Shown: positions 35,061 through 44,221, counted from the stretch's first letter. The stretch is DNA of 64,000 bases from Deltaproteobacteria bacterium (GCA_016182655.1 JACPGB010000024.1:156549-220548); one strand, 5' to 3'. The notes: generated by a model not told the origin, from the letters alone. Made by a program: numbers and translations.

Positions 35061-36394
35061 ACAAGCCTTGGCCGATGATGCCGCTAGGAGAGGTTCTCAG
35101 CAAATCCAATGAATGGATTAACCTCAAAGCGGATGCAACTTATCGAGAGGTAACAGTAAAACTTTGGGGGAAGGGAGTTGTACTGCGCCGGGAGGTGGCT
35201 GGCGCGGAAATTGCCGCCTCAAGACGCATACTTGTCCGGACAAATCAGCTGATCTTATCAAGAATTGATGCCCGTAATGGCGCCGCTGGCATTATTCCCA
35301 GTGAATTAGAAGGTGCTGTTGTTAGCAATGATTTTCCTGTTTTCAATCTAAACACAGATAGGGTAGAGCCGAGATACTTTGGTTGGTTAATTAAAAATCA
35401 CGATTTTGTTGCCCTTTGTAAGGCGGCAAGTGAAGGGACAACGAATCGCGTGCGTTTACAAGAAGAGCGTTTTCTTTCGACTCAAATCCCCCTTCCCCCG
35501 CTTTCTGAGCAAAAGCGGGTCGTGGCGAGGCTTGAGGAATTGGCCACAAAGATCGAGGAGGCACGGGGCATTCGGCAGCAGTCACTTAAGGAAGCGGAGG
35601 CGCTGTTTTCATCAGCTCTGTCATTTGCATTTGCAAATCCTTTGAAACAGGAGAAAGAATCTATTGAGGATACAAAATTCCTTTTAAAGAGGATGTCTGA
35701 AACATATGTCGATACAAAGTCTATAAAAAACAACAATGCGCACCCGAATTGTTGCAATATTTACGAGAGTGGCTTATTCAAGCTACCAACCCATTGGGCA
35801 TGGACAGATTTTGGATCAATTTTGACTCATATTGTAGATTGTATAAATGACACACCTGATTTTTGTGATGAACCTACGGGGCTTATTGGTCTCAAAACAA
35901 CCAATGTTCGGCCATATAAGCTTGACCTGTCTCAAAAATGGCATATGACTGCTGATGATTTTGCGCTATGGAATCGTCGTGGAGCCTTGCAGGCTGGAGA
36001 TATTATTCTTACGCGCGAAGCCCCGATGGGATACGCATGTATTTTGCCGACTGGTATTACAGCCTGCCTAACCCAAAGACTCATGCTTCTTCGCTGTGAC
36101 AAAAACTTCATCGATAGTAAATATGTTTTGCACTACATCAACTCATCTCATTTTCAGAATCAAGTATTGGATATGTGCAGAGGATTAACAACTCCTCACA
36201 TACGGGTTCAGGACACTCCGCTATTTAAAATCCCGGTGGCACCTCTATCTGAGCAACGTAGGATCGTCGCCTACCTTGACGACCTCCAAGCAAAGGTGGA
36301 CGTTCTGAGGCGGTTCCAGGCCGAAACATCAACAGAGCTCAATGCCATGCTGCCCTCTGTTTTGGATAAGGCTTTTAAGGGGAAATTGGTCTGA
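35057..36394 (+). CDS. hsdS: type I restriction enzyme, specificity subunit
   Basis: A 445-residue HsdS with two target recognition domains, about residues 1-150 (PWPMMPLGEVLSKSNEWI) and 230-390 (LPTHWAWTDFGSILTHIVDC). Each is followed by the conserved helical spacer (PPLSEQKRVVARLEELATKI and APLSEQRRIVAYLDDLQAKV). The first TRD is the N-terminal half-site reader; the bipartite target sequence is not predictable. It is the last gene of the operon. Confidence 0.88.
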   Translation: MNKPWPMMPLGEVLSKSNEWINLKADATYREVTVKLWGKGVVLRREVAGAEIAASRRILVRTNQLILSRIDARNGAAGIIPSELEGAVVSNDFPVFNLNTDRVEPRYFGWLIKNHDFVALCKAASEGTTNRVRLQEERFLSTQIPLPPLSEQKRVVARLEELATKIEEARGIRQQSLKEAEALFSSALSFAFANPLKQEKESIEDTKFLLKRMSETYVDTKSIKNNNAHPNCCNIYESGLFKLPTHWAWTDFGSILTHIVDCINDTPDFCDEPTGLIGLKTTNVRPYKLDLSQKWHMTADDFALWNRRGALQAGDIILTREAPMGYACILPTGITACLTQRLMLLRCDKNFIDSKYVLHYINSSHFQNQVLDMCRGLTTPHIRVQDTPLFKIPVAPLSEQRRIVAYLDDLQAKVDVLRRFQAETSTELNAMLPSVLDKAFKGKLV

Positions 36395-36560
36395 TTCAAT
36401 TACAGATGGCATATAAGCTTTGGAAGATATAGCTTTCGACATCCCTTCTTCTAACAAGTATGACATAAAGTCCAGCTAGTTTGAGAAATAGTCAAGATAG
36501 GGTGAGAGGGTTGAGTGCGCAAAACAAAAAAACAAAAATATAAGGCCTAAGGCAGCCTGT

Positions 36561-37262
36561 ATGGCAAATAAGAAGGTATCGATACCCGTAAAAGTCCAAA
36601 AGCTAATTTTCAAAGAAGCAGACAACAAATGTGCTTTTTGTAGCATGGAGGATATTCATGTCCTTGAAATCCATCACATAAGAAGCCGTGAAGATGGAGG
36701 TGGTGATGAGCCTGAAAATTTGATTCTCGTTTGTTCTAACTGCCATTCACAAATCACATACGAAGTTATTTCCATGGTGGATGTAGTAACTAAAAAACGG
36801 GAATTAATCTATACAAAACCAAAGGAGCGCGTACAATCATCTTTATCAAATGCCGTTAATATCAGTGGAAATGTAAAAGATAGTATAGTTGCAAATGTTG
36901 TTAGAATATCAAATGTCAAAAGATCAGAGAACAAATATCCCGAGGGCTCTGTTGGAGCCGATTTGATGAAGAAAAATTATCTGGATTATCTGATTCATAA
37001 ATACTTTGATTTTCGCAAAGCCGACCCCAGTTTCGGAGCCTTTACGCATGCTGAAAAATTCCATTATGCAGAGCTTCATGAATCAATAAGAAAACGATTC
37101 AAGGCTAAGACTTTCTATGTACCTGCGCATCGGTTTCAGGATGAGTGCCAATACATTCAAGGACGGATTAACAAAACTATCCTCGGCAAAAGAAATAAGA
37201 AGCAAGGAATAAGCAGTTATAAGAGTTTTGAAGAGTACATTAAAGAACAGGGGTTAAGATAG
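36561..37262 (+). CDS. HNH endonuclease domain protein
   Basis: A 233-residue protein. Residues 10-60 form a typical HNH: C-x2-C (NKCAFCSM), HHIRSREDGGGDEPENLILV and CSNCHSQI. The central part (VSISGNVKDS-like repeats with NVVRISNVKRSE) and the C-terminal helical part (ADPSFGAFTHAEKFHYAELH) are unfamiliar; the latter could be a specificity or effector domain. It lies 160 bp after hsdS without coupling. An independent restriction or defence nuclease is likely. Confidence 0.7.
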   Translation: MANKKVSIPVKVQKLIFKEADNKCAFCSMEDIHVLEIHHIRSREDGGGDEPENLILVCSNCHSQITYEVISMVDVVTKKRELIYTKPKERVQSSLSNAVNISGNVKDSIVANVVRISNVKRSENKYPEGSVGADLMKKNYLDYLIHKYFDFRKADPSFGAFTHAEKFHYAELHESIRKRFKAKTFYVPAHRFQDECQYIQGRINKTILGKRNKKQGISSYKSFEEYIKEQGLR

Positions 37263-37784
37263 ACGAATTAACAAAAATATATAATCCCCTTAAGCTCGGC
37301 TTCCTGTCACCGTGCATCGTGCAAGCAGAGGTTGGCTGGCTCAAGGAGATTCTCGAACTACTCGGCGGATAGATACGGAACGGCCGAGAAGACCGATTGC
37401 AACATCAGTGGAGTTTTGACATCGTGATCAGCACTCTAAGAGCAACTGAATCATGAAAATTTAAATTCCTTAGAATAAAACATTGGCCCTTTTTATCTTG
37501 CGCTTTTCAAGTAAAATTTATATATTTTAACATGTTTAAACCACATTGAAAATAATTTCATCATTCTTTTTAAAAAACAAAAAATACTTATGGCTTGATT
37601 TTTGAAAAAAACTCTTTACGAGTACGAAAGTAGCTCAAACGCAAATGGAGCTGAATCAAAAGAGCATGATTATGAGCTTGACGAAAGCTTTCTTCTGAAA
37701 AAGATTAAGCTGCAATAGAAAACTCAGGCTGGCCCAAGGTACAAAAGAGTAAATACTCATTTCAAAGGCGGAAACTGTTGGATT
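37263..37784. other. AT-rich stretch with gene debris, no intact gene
   Basis: Two short open fragments look coding but lack starts. One, just after the HNH gene, reads NPLKLGFLSPCIVQAEVGWL and stops at about 37372. The other, ending at 37719, reads EHDYELDESFLLKKIKLQ. The rest is AT-rich. It probably holds the promoter of the methyltransferase module and leftovers of an older insertion. Confidence 0.35.
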
Positions 37785-39047
37785 ATGATAACTATAACGA
37801 ATTTTGGCAAGTTTGATTTTGAGTCTGTACCGATTGACCCTTTCTGGAATACTGGTGCAGAAAAAGAATTTAAAATGCATCGAATACATGCTTACCCAGC
37901 TAAGTTCCCTGCTTTCATTACAACAAAAGCTCTGGAGTATGCTAAACAGCAAGACCTTACAGTGACAACAATAGCAGATATTTTTTGCGGTTGCGGCACA
38001 ACAGCTTTTGAAGCAAAGCGTAATAATATATTTTTCTGGGGTTGTGATATCAATCCTGTGGCGACCTTAATAGCCAAAACAAAAAGCCGTAAATACCAAA
38101 AAGGGCGACTTGAAAAATATTTGAAAGCTATTTTAAATTATTTCAACTCGACTCCAGTTATTGACCTTTACTATTCGGCTAATGAGCGACTGCGTTACTG
38201 GTACAAGCGAAAACAGTTTAATGATCTTGCGCATTTGAAAACAGGGATTTTCAGGGAAACACCAAATGGCAGCGCCTATCGATTGTTTTTTCTTTGTGCG
38301 TTTTCTAATATACTGAAGTCAACTTCTGTGTGGTTAACTAAATCTATAAAACCTCAAGTTGATCCAAAGAAGAAACCTGTGAATGTGATAGCTACCTTTA
38401 AAGAACAGTGTCGCCTTATGTTTGCCGCCAATGATGAAATTGAAGGCCTTGGTGATGCTGTATCAGAAGTAGTAACTGGCAGCTTTCTTTGCAGTGACAC
38501 GCCTATCCCTCAGGTAGATATGATAATAACGAGTCCTCCTTATGTTACGTCATATGAGTATGCTGACCTTCATCAGCTGTCCTCGCTGTGGTTGGACTTT
38601 ACGGCTGATTTTCGTAAACTGCGGGAAGGAGCAATTGGAAGCCTTTATCATGAATATAATTTCAAGCGCGACTGGAAACGATTAAATAATACAGGGAATC
38701 GGATTGTTTCACTTTTGCTAGATCGGCATAAGTCAAAAGCGCGATCAGTTGCTAAATACTTTTTAGATATGCAGAAGGTTGCGGAAAGATCATTCAAAAT
38801 GTTAAATCAAAATGGTTTGGCACTCTTCGTAATTGGGAATACCGAATACAAAAAAGTGCGTATCGATAATGCTAAGCATCTGGCGGAATCATTGATGAGT
38901 GCCGGTTTTAGTGAAGTGTTAACAACGAAAAGAAAAATCAGTAAAAAGATTTTGACGCCCTATCGTGACGAACTGGGTAAGTTCTCTTCGGATGCGAGTG
39001 GGCGGAAAGTTTACAGTGAAGAGTTTATCCTGATTGGGAGGAAATGA
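37785..39047 (+). CDS. DNA amino-methyltransferase of an unnamed three-gene module
   Basis: A 420-residue protein with motif I IADIFCGCGTTAFEAKRNN, strand-2 FFWGCDINP, and catalytic motif IV ITSPPYVTSYEYADLHQLSS. TSPPY indicates an exocyclic N4-C or N6-A methylase of the alpha/beta type with a permuted or split layout, since an insert of about 150 residues separates the motifs. The N-terminus (HRIHAYPAKFPAFI) is a conserved feature of similar methylases in defence loci. It overlaps the next gene by ATGA or nearly so, so it belongs to the module. It may mark self DNA or supply specificity. Confidence 0.75.
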   Translation: MITITNFGKFDFESVPIDPFWNTGAEKEFKMHRIHAYPAKFPAFITTKALEYAKQQDLTVTTIADIFCGCGTTAFEAKRNNIFFWGCDINPVATLIAKTKSRKYQKGRLEKYLKAILNYFNSTPVIDLYYSANERLRYWYKRKQFNDLAHLKTGIFRETPNGSAYRLFFLCAFSNILKSTSVWLTKSIKPQVDPKKKPVNVIATFKEQCRLMFAANDEIEGLGDAVSEVVTGSFLCSDTPIPQVDMIITSPPYVTSYEYADLHQLSSLWLDFTADFRKLREGAIGSLYHEYNFKRDWKRLNNTGNRIVSLLLDRHKSKARSVAKYFLDMQKVAERSFKMLNQNGLALFVIGNTEYKKVRIDNAKHLAESLMSAGFSEVLTTKRKISKKILTPYRDELGKFSSDASGRKVYSEEFILIGRK

Positions 39048-39049
39048 GA

Positions 39050-41296
39050 ATGGCCATCACGGAAGAAGTTAAAATTAGGCCTTATGCACGTCTGCTAACA
39101 ATGCTAGGTGAGCAATTGATTAAAAATGAACGCATTGCTTTAATAGAGCTCATAAAAAATTCTTACGACGCTGATGCTAAATGGGTGAAGGTATCATTCT
39201 GCGGATTTGGAGATGGATACGAGATATTGCGGGATTCAAAGATTGTTATTGAAGATTCGGGCCATGGCATGACAGCAGAGATTATTAAAAGACACTGGTT
39301 GAACCCAGCTACACCTGAAAAAAAACTGCGCAAATTAACCAAGGACACAACAGAAAAAGGCCGAGTCATACAAGGAGAAAAAGGCATCGGTCGTTTTGCA
39401 ATCTTAAAATTGGGAAGAAAAATTGATGTGGTTACACGTGCAAAGGGTGATGATTTTGAACATATCGTCGGGTACGATTTTAGTCAATATGACGATGATT
39501 TTTTGACTCATAATGGAGAGGAAAAGGAACTCTTTATTGAAGACTTGATGGTTACATACTTTACGAGACCTCCTCAATTCATAAAAGAACAACCATTGCT
39601 ACTAGGTGCTCGCAGAGAAAAGCGAGAGCCCCAGGGTACCCGAATTGAAATTTCCGATTTGAAGGGTAGTTGGACAGAAAAAAAAATAGAAGCTGTTTAT
39701 AGGGATATAAGCAGGCTTGAATCAATATTCGTTGAGAGTATTCCTAAAAGGAGCAAAAAAAATAATAGCGAATTTCAGGTACTGATATACAAAGATGAAA
39801 CTGTTCAAAATTTTCATGAGCAATATTTAGAAAAATTACGCACTCTTCTCGAAGAACGTTCTGTAATCAGGATTGAAAAAGGTTTTTTTAATTCAGAATT
39901 AAATCAATTCGTATTTTCGATGAACGGAGTATCAAAGTCCATAAACTTAAGAGATTCAAGTCTTACAGGACTTAAAGTCTTTAGGGATCGTTTCGGTAAC
40001 GCCGGAAATCTTCTTGGTAAAAGAAAAATCGAGTGTGGCTCTTTTAATTTTGGATTTTATGTTTTTGATTTCAGTTCACAGGCGCCAAGTAAGTTTCAAT
40101 TAGATAAAGAAGACAAAGAAATATTACGCGATCATCGTGTTTATCTTTATCGTGACAGTATTCGTGTTTATCCATATGGTGAGCCAGATGATGACTGGTT
40201 GAGAATTGATGCTTACAGGGGAACAATTAGTGCCGGTCACTTTCTGAGCAATGATCAGGTAGTCGGCTATGTAAATATAAGTCAAAAGAACAATTCTAAA
40301 TTAAAAGATAAAACGAATCGAGAGGGTTTGATTGAGGAGGGAGATGCTACAGAAGATTTTGTCACACTTCTCCAATCGCTACTTGCCTACATACGGCAGA
40401 AACCTTACGCGCAGTATCGTAAGGATTTAGAAAACAAGAAGAGTCATGATATTTTTCGGACAGAGCAAATACAGCAGGAGTTTGAAGAATTAAAGAAGGC
40501 TGTTGGCGAAAACAAGAAGGCTCAGGAAATTCTGGCTCGGGCAGAAAAGGAGTATAAAGCAGAACGCCAATACTTGACTCAACGTGCTGAGACTACAGAG
40601 GAGTTGGCTGGAGTTGGGCTTTCAGTAGAAACCGCCTCCCATGACATAATGGGAATTATGAGTAAGGTTTTCGCAAATATCGATGGTCTTATACAGGATC
40701 TGATGGCTGCTGATAAAATCGATAAAGACGCAGTTCTTAAAGAGCTCCAGTCTGTTCGTGGAGGCATGAGCTTTATTGAAGCCCAGTTAAAAGATATACA
40801 GCTACTTTTCAAGTCTTCAAAACAGAGACGAAAGTCTATTCGCGTTAAAGAAATAATTGAAAAAGTTGAGCGTATTTATAAGCGTCTGCTCACTAAGGAG
40901 AAAATCGATTTGACTATCCGGAGTGTTGGTTCTCCATTAGTTGCCAAGACTACGGACGCTGTTCTCCTGCAGTTACTCCTTAATCTGATTGACAATTCGG
41001 TCTACTGGTTGATGCAAACTACCACTAAAGAAAAGAAAATCGAAATCGTTCTGGACGGCAACAGGTGTCGGATGACCTTTGCTGATAATGGCCCTGGAAT
41101 TGCCAAAGATGATGCGCCTTATATTTTTGAGCCGTTTTACTCAGGAAAGGGTGAAGAAGGACGCGGCCTTGGATTGTATATAGCTCGCCAGTTGCTTGAA
41201 CGAAACGAGTATTCTATTGAATTGGCTGAACTGAAATCAGAAAAGGTTCTGCCCGGAGCAAATTTTATAGTGAATTTTGTCGGGGAGGAAAAATAA
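39050..41296 (+). CDS. dual GHKL ATPase/histidine-kinase-like protein
   Basis: About 748 residues. ATG 39050 is chosen because GGAGG at 39037-39041 is eight bases away; ATG 39044 is only two away. N-terminal ATPase (1-250): IELIKNSYDADAKWV, IEDSGHGM and GEKGIGRFAI, the Hsp90/MutL/MORC layout. A long middle with a coiled coil (about 440-520) follows. Then comes a kinase-like end with a possible H-box His near residue 530 (SVETASHDIMGI), N-box LLLNLIDNSVYW, FADNGPGIA and GRGLGLYIARQLL. Having both folds in one chain is unusual. The next gene encodes a receiver, so phosphotransfer is likely. Confidence 0.75.
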   Translation: MAITEEVKIRPYARLLTMLGEQLIKNERIALIELIKNSYDADAKWVKVSFCGFGDGYEILRDSKIVIEDSGHGMTAEIIKRHWLNPATPEKKLRKLTKDTTEKGRVIQGEKGIGRFAILKLGRKIDVVTRAKGDDFEHIVGYDFSQYDDDFLTHNGEEKELFIEDLMVTYFTRPPQFIKEQPLLLGARREKREPQGTRIEISDLKGSWTEKKIEAVYRDISRLESIFVESIPKRSKKNNSEFQVLIYKDETVQNFHEQYLEKLRTLLEERSVIRIEKGFFNSELNQFVFSMNGVSKSINLRDSSLTGLKVFRDRFGNAGNLLGKRKIECGSFNFGFYVFDFSSQAPSKFQLDKEDKEILRDHRVYLYRDSIRVYPYGEPDDDWLRIDAYRGTISAGHFLSNDQVVGYVNISQKNNSKLKDKTNREGLIEEGDATEDFVTLLQSLLAYIRQKPYAQYRKDLENKKSHDIFRTEQIQQEFEELKKAVGENKKAQEILARAEKEYKAERQYLTQRAETTEELAGVGLSVETASHDIMGIMSKVFANIDGLIQDLMAADKIDKDAVLKELQSVRGGMSFIEAQLKDIQLLFKSSKQRRKSIRVKEIIEKVERIYKRLLTKEKIDLTIRSVGSPLVAKTTDAVLLQLLLNLIDNSVYWLMQTTTKEKKIEIVLDGNRCRMTFADNGPGIAKDDAPYIFEPFYSGKGEEGRGLGLYIARQLLERNEYSIELAELKSEKVLPGANFIVNFVGEEK

Positions 41297-41297
41297 G

Positions 41298-42512
41298 ATG
41301 GATGTGGCAGAACTCTTTAATGGCGTTTCGGTTGTAATTGATGATGAAGTAAATGATCCGACTGCAAATATAAGAAATATTTTAAATCAGATAAAGAATC
41401 AGAATATTCCAGTACTGACCTATGATGCCATTCCGTCAGAGGAAGTTATCTCTAACTTTCGAAATCTTTCGTTTGTTTTATTAGATTGGCGACTAGTCAA
41501 AAATAATATTTCCACTGATGAATTTGAAGAAGGCGTATCTATACCACAGACCTTACAAACAGCTGAGGCCCGTATAAATATTGATTTTATAAAAAGACTT
41601 AAGGAGGTTTGTTTCTGCCCTGTCTTTATTTTTACGAATGAAGATAAAAACGAAATCATTGCTGCTCTCGAGGCAGAAGGATTGTACAAAACGACTAAGC
41701 CCAATCATATATTTATAAAATCAAAGTCCGAAATAAAAGGCAGAACCAAGCTCTTTGCCGAAATTAGAAAGTGGATAAAAAATAATCCGTCTGTTTATGT
41801 TTTAAAGGAATGGGAGAGAGAATATCAAAAATCTAAGAACAAACTTTTTTCAGATTTTCATGCGTTAAGCTCAGTTTGGCCTAGAATTATGTGGAAAAAT
41901 TTTGAAGATGATGGAGTGAATAGATCTTTTGAATTGGGTGAGCTCATTTCTAGAAACCTTCACACCAGAATGGCACCATTCGAGTTTTCTGAAGAAATAC
42001 TAAATAAAAAAGGAGTTAAAATAGAAAAAAGTGAGCTTAGATGTGTTTTGGAAGGTGAGCGATATTTAAAAAATAGCTGCCTGCATACGAATGCCATTTC
42101 TACAGGCGATATCTTCAAAGTGGTAGACGAGGCGGCCAATGCTCGTTATTTTCTGAATATTCGTGCTCAGTGTGATTTAGTGCGAAGTTCAAGTCTTGAT
42201 AATGTTGAACTTTACTGTTTGAAGGGTAAGGTAATCACAGAGGATGATATTAAATCTAAAAAAGGAATTCCCTTTAAGCATGGGCAATTCATCGAGAAAG
42301 TTAATCATGCGATTATCACATTCATTGATGACGGATGCATTCTTGATTTCTCATTTAGAGATTTGGTAATCAAGAAGTGGAAAGATCTTAAGAGTAAACG
42401 CATTGGTCAATTACTTCCGCCTCATATTAACCGAATACAACAACGTTACGCGTTGTATTTACAACGACAGGGCCTTCCACGCACACCTGATATCGCCTTG
42501 TTCGGACGATAG
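41298..42512 (+). CDS. receiver-domain protein with unknown C-terminal domain
   Basis: A 404-residue protein from ATG 41298 with GGGGAGG upstream, two bases after the kinase stop. The first 130 residues are a receiver: acidic VVIDDEVND, strand-3 Asp in FVLLDWRL, FIFTNED with Thr, and HIFIKSKSE with Lys. The remaining 270 residues match nothing I know (SSVWPRIMWKNFEDDG, then RNLHTRMAPFEFSEEI) and may be the effector. Together with the two upstream genes it forms a probable phosphorelay defence module. Confidence 0.7.
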   Translation: MDVAELFNGVSVVIDDEVNDPTANIRNILNQIKNQNIPVLTYDAIPSEEVISNFRNLSFVLLDWRLVKNNISTDEFEEGVSIPQTLQTAEARINIDFIKRLKEVCFCPVFIFTNEDKNEIIAALEAEGLYKTTKPNHIFIKSKSEIKGRTKLFAEIRKWIKNNPSVYVLKEWEREYQKSKNKLFSDFHALSSVWPRIMWKNFEDDGVNRSFELGELISRNLHTRMAPFEFSEEILNKKGVKIEKSELRCVLEGERYLKNSCLHTNAISTGDIFKVVDEAANARYFLNIRAQCDLVRSSSLDNVELYCLKGKVITEDDIKSKKGIPFKHGQFIEKVNHAIITFIDDGCILDFSFRDLVIKKWKDLKSKRIGQLLPPHINRIQQRYALYLQRQGLPRTPDIALFGR

Positions 42513-42786
42513 AAACCATAAGCTGCCAAATCAATTTTTGCTAAATGGTACAGTGGGCCGGCGAAGGAACAAGTGTTCCTTATGAAGAAATTGCTGTTAC
42601 CATAATCTTTAGGTGCATGGACGTAGTCCGACAGCCTGACTGAGAGTTTTCAGCGTAACCAAATCGTAACCGAAATCGTCCAAAAAGGCTTTAAAAGGCG
42701 GAAAATACGTAAAGGACGGATGGCCAAAAAGCGCTTATATTTCAACTATGTGCAGGTAAAAGGCCCGGTTATGATTTTTGATTTAA

Positions 42787-42835
42787 CGCGCTCATAACCC
42801 GAAGGTCGCAGGTTCAAATCCTGTCCCCGCTACCA
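42787..42835 (+). tRNA. 3' fragment of a tRNA-Met (CAT) gene, island attachment end
   Basis: The fragment starts at the anticodon loop CTCATAA and continues through ACCCGAAGGTCG, the T arm (GGTTCAAATCC) and the acceptor strand ending CCA. The 5' half is absent, and upstream DNA is unrelated island sequence. The ACCC stem base pairs resemble an initiator type. This is what the distal attachment site of an element inserted into the 3' half of a tRNA gene looks like. The original tRNA terminator follows. Confidence 0.75.
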
Positions 42836-43025
42836 AAATAAAAAAAAGAGGGCGTCCCTGGACGCCCTCTTTTTTTTATTTCTGACGGCAGGATTTGAAA
42901 GCAACCGAGCGCCGAGCGAAGAGCGAGGAAGAGGCCTTTCGGGAGAAAGGCCGGAAGCGAGTTTGCCCGGCCAGAGTGAGAAAGCGGGAGCGAGCGAACG
43001 CGGCCAAATCCTGTCCCCGCTACCA
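42815..43025 (+). repeat. 21-bp direct repeat of the tRNA-Met 3' end (att core)
   Basis: A 21-bp core, CAAATCC ... GCTACCA, is found at 42815-42835 and again exactly at 43005-43025. The first is the end of the tRNA fragment; the second has no tRNA around it. The 170 bp between hold a terminator and a GAGCGA-rich block (42893-43004) with a CCTTTC/GAAAGG hairpin. Two att cores suggest two elements used the same tRNA. Confidence 0.7.
42847..42877. terminator. bidirectional terminator behind the tRNA fragment
   Basis: AGAGGGCGTCC / GGACGCCCTCT around a 2-base loop, with A-run before and T-run after. It is probably the original tRNA terminator, and it also insulates the two accessory segments. 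Confidence 0.85.
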
Positions 43026-43088
43026 GTTTTATCAAGGGGTTACGGCGCAAGCTGTAGCCCCTTTTCTTTGGACTGTGCTAAAATTGTG

Positions 43089-43349
43089 CTAATCCTCCCC
43101 GAATCTCACCTGTTCTATGGCAGTCCAAAGCGGGTGTGTCTTCCATCTTGTGATGTTTTTGTTGGTGTCCTCTAACGCAAGCCTTAGCCATTCCTGAGTG
43201 CAGTACCGCCATATGTCATTGCTGTATTCGATCAATTCATCGACCGTATTTACGGACATCTGCTTTAAGACTATCCTTTTAAGTTGAAACTCCAATCTCC
43301 ACACATCCACATCCCGCGCTTTGTCCCAGCCGTTCTTATCCCATACGGC
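43089..43349 (-). pseudogene. C-terminal remnant of a replication initiation (Rep) protein
   Basis: The readable stretch has WDKNGWDKARDVDVWRLEFQ, then DELIEYSNDIWRYCTQEWLR and NKNITRWKTHPLWTAIEQV. This string of motifs resembles the C-terminus of the replication initiation factor of filamentous phages and small plasmids. A TAG ends the frame at 43350, and no start precedes the matching region; the annotated Met (43310) is internal. The N-terminal catalytic part is missing, so the gene is dead. Confidence 0.6.
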
Positions 43350-43425
43350 CTAATGCTTTTTGCCCTTGCACCTTGTTAAACAGAGGCCGATGTGCGCCCG
43401 CCCGCTACGCGGGCATCGGCCATCC

Positions 43426-43674
43426 TTAGTTCCCCTTGCCTTGAGGCACCAAGGACAGGTAGATCTTCTTGTTTCTTTCCGAGACGCCAGCTACCGTGAA
43501 GTTTACGACCTCTGCTTCCTTGTAGCTGTGGAACTTGTCATCCCATATCTGGCCGACATACATGTTTTTCTTGCTGTCAGCGTCTATGAGAAACAGCTCC
43601 TTTAGTGACTGCTTGCCGCGCTTGGTCTCTATCTCCCTGTTCTCGCAACCTACAACCATCGCCCTGATCTGCAT
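43426..43674 (-). CDS. small possible ssDNA-binding protein of the phage-like remnant
   Basis: An 82-residue protein from ATG 43674, behind an excellent AAAGGAGGTGA. The sequence MQIRAMVVGCENREIETKRG, then LFLIDADSKKNMYVGQIWDD and VVNFTVAGVSERNKKIYLSL, is strand-rich with charged turns, as expected for a gp5-like OB or a plasmid helix-destabilising protein. The location beside a Rep remnant supports this. A nested hairpin (43385-43421) follows the stop. Confidence 0.45.
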   Translation of the reverse strand: MQIRAMVVGCENREIETKRGKQSLKELFLIDADSKKNMYVGQIWDDKFHSYKEAEVVNFTVAGVSERNKKIYLSLVPQGKGN

Positions 43675-43713
43675 TGCTATCACCTCCTTTCCTTGTGAGC
43701 TGAAATAAAAAAA

Positions 43714-43761
43714 GCCGAGACTGATTAAAATGCGTGCTTGCATGCATTAATCAATCTCGGC
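43714..43761. repeat. 48-bp hairpin with nested arms
   Basis: Outer arms are GCCGAGA (43714-43720) and TCTCGGC (43755-43761); inner pairs include GATTAA/TTAATC and ATGC/GCAT. It lies 40 bp upstream of the ssDNA-binding-like gene start. It may be a single-strand origin or packaging hairpin of the element. As a terminator it has no good T run. Confidence 0.55.
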
Positions 43762-44040
43762 CAGTTAAGTGTGTTGGTTGTTCGGGCTTAAGTAGTTTAG
43801 TCGGTAAAAGTAAGACTCAGAGTTAGTTTTGTAAGTGCCCGGTTATTTTTTTATGTGTACCGTATAAGTTTATAGTTTTATAAGTGCACTCTATATTCAG
43901 CTTTGGTTTATCGCTCTATAATCGCCTCCCAATAAGATTTTGAAAAAAGATTTATTTTTCCTCTTCGATTTTCATCCAGATTTTCTTGCCTTCGTTTTTT
44001 GTTGGAAAACTAAAATTATTGAGAGGAGGTTACTAAGGAT

Positions 44041-44221
44041 GAATTTTATTGACCATTTTTTACACTTGCTATTTATTGATGAAAGGCTTATAAAAATTAA
44101 ACACGCAATACGATACGAAATACGGACGCTGAGACCGGCCGTAGCGGTTAATATTCACCGCCAAAAGTTCATTCCGGGGTCAGGCGGTTACCATATCATT
44201 TATCCAATCAGTCGTTACTGA
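44041..44221 (+). CDS. possible small leader gene before cas6
   Basis: A 59- to 60-residue frame (MNFIDHFLHLLFIDERLIKI start) with a strong GAGAGGAGG. It stops two bases before the cas6 ATG, which itself has no RBS, so cas6 may be translated by coupling to this frame. The product has no recognised domain. It may serve only as a coupling peptide. Confidence 0.35.

Noticed and set aside
40579-40812. Minus-strand frames inside the ATPase-kinase gene
   Set aside because: Shadows of the plus-strand gene; no RBS or family match.
42787-42835. Intact functional tRNA-Met
   Set aside because: The 5' acceptor strand, D arm and the left half of the anticodon stem are not in the upstream DNA, so it cannot fold as a tRNA.
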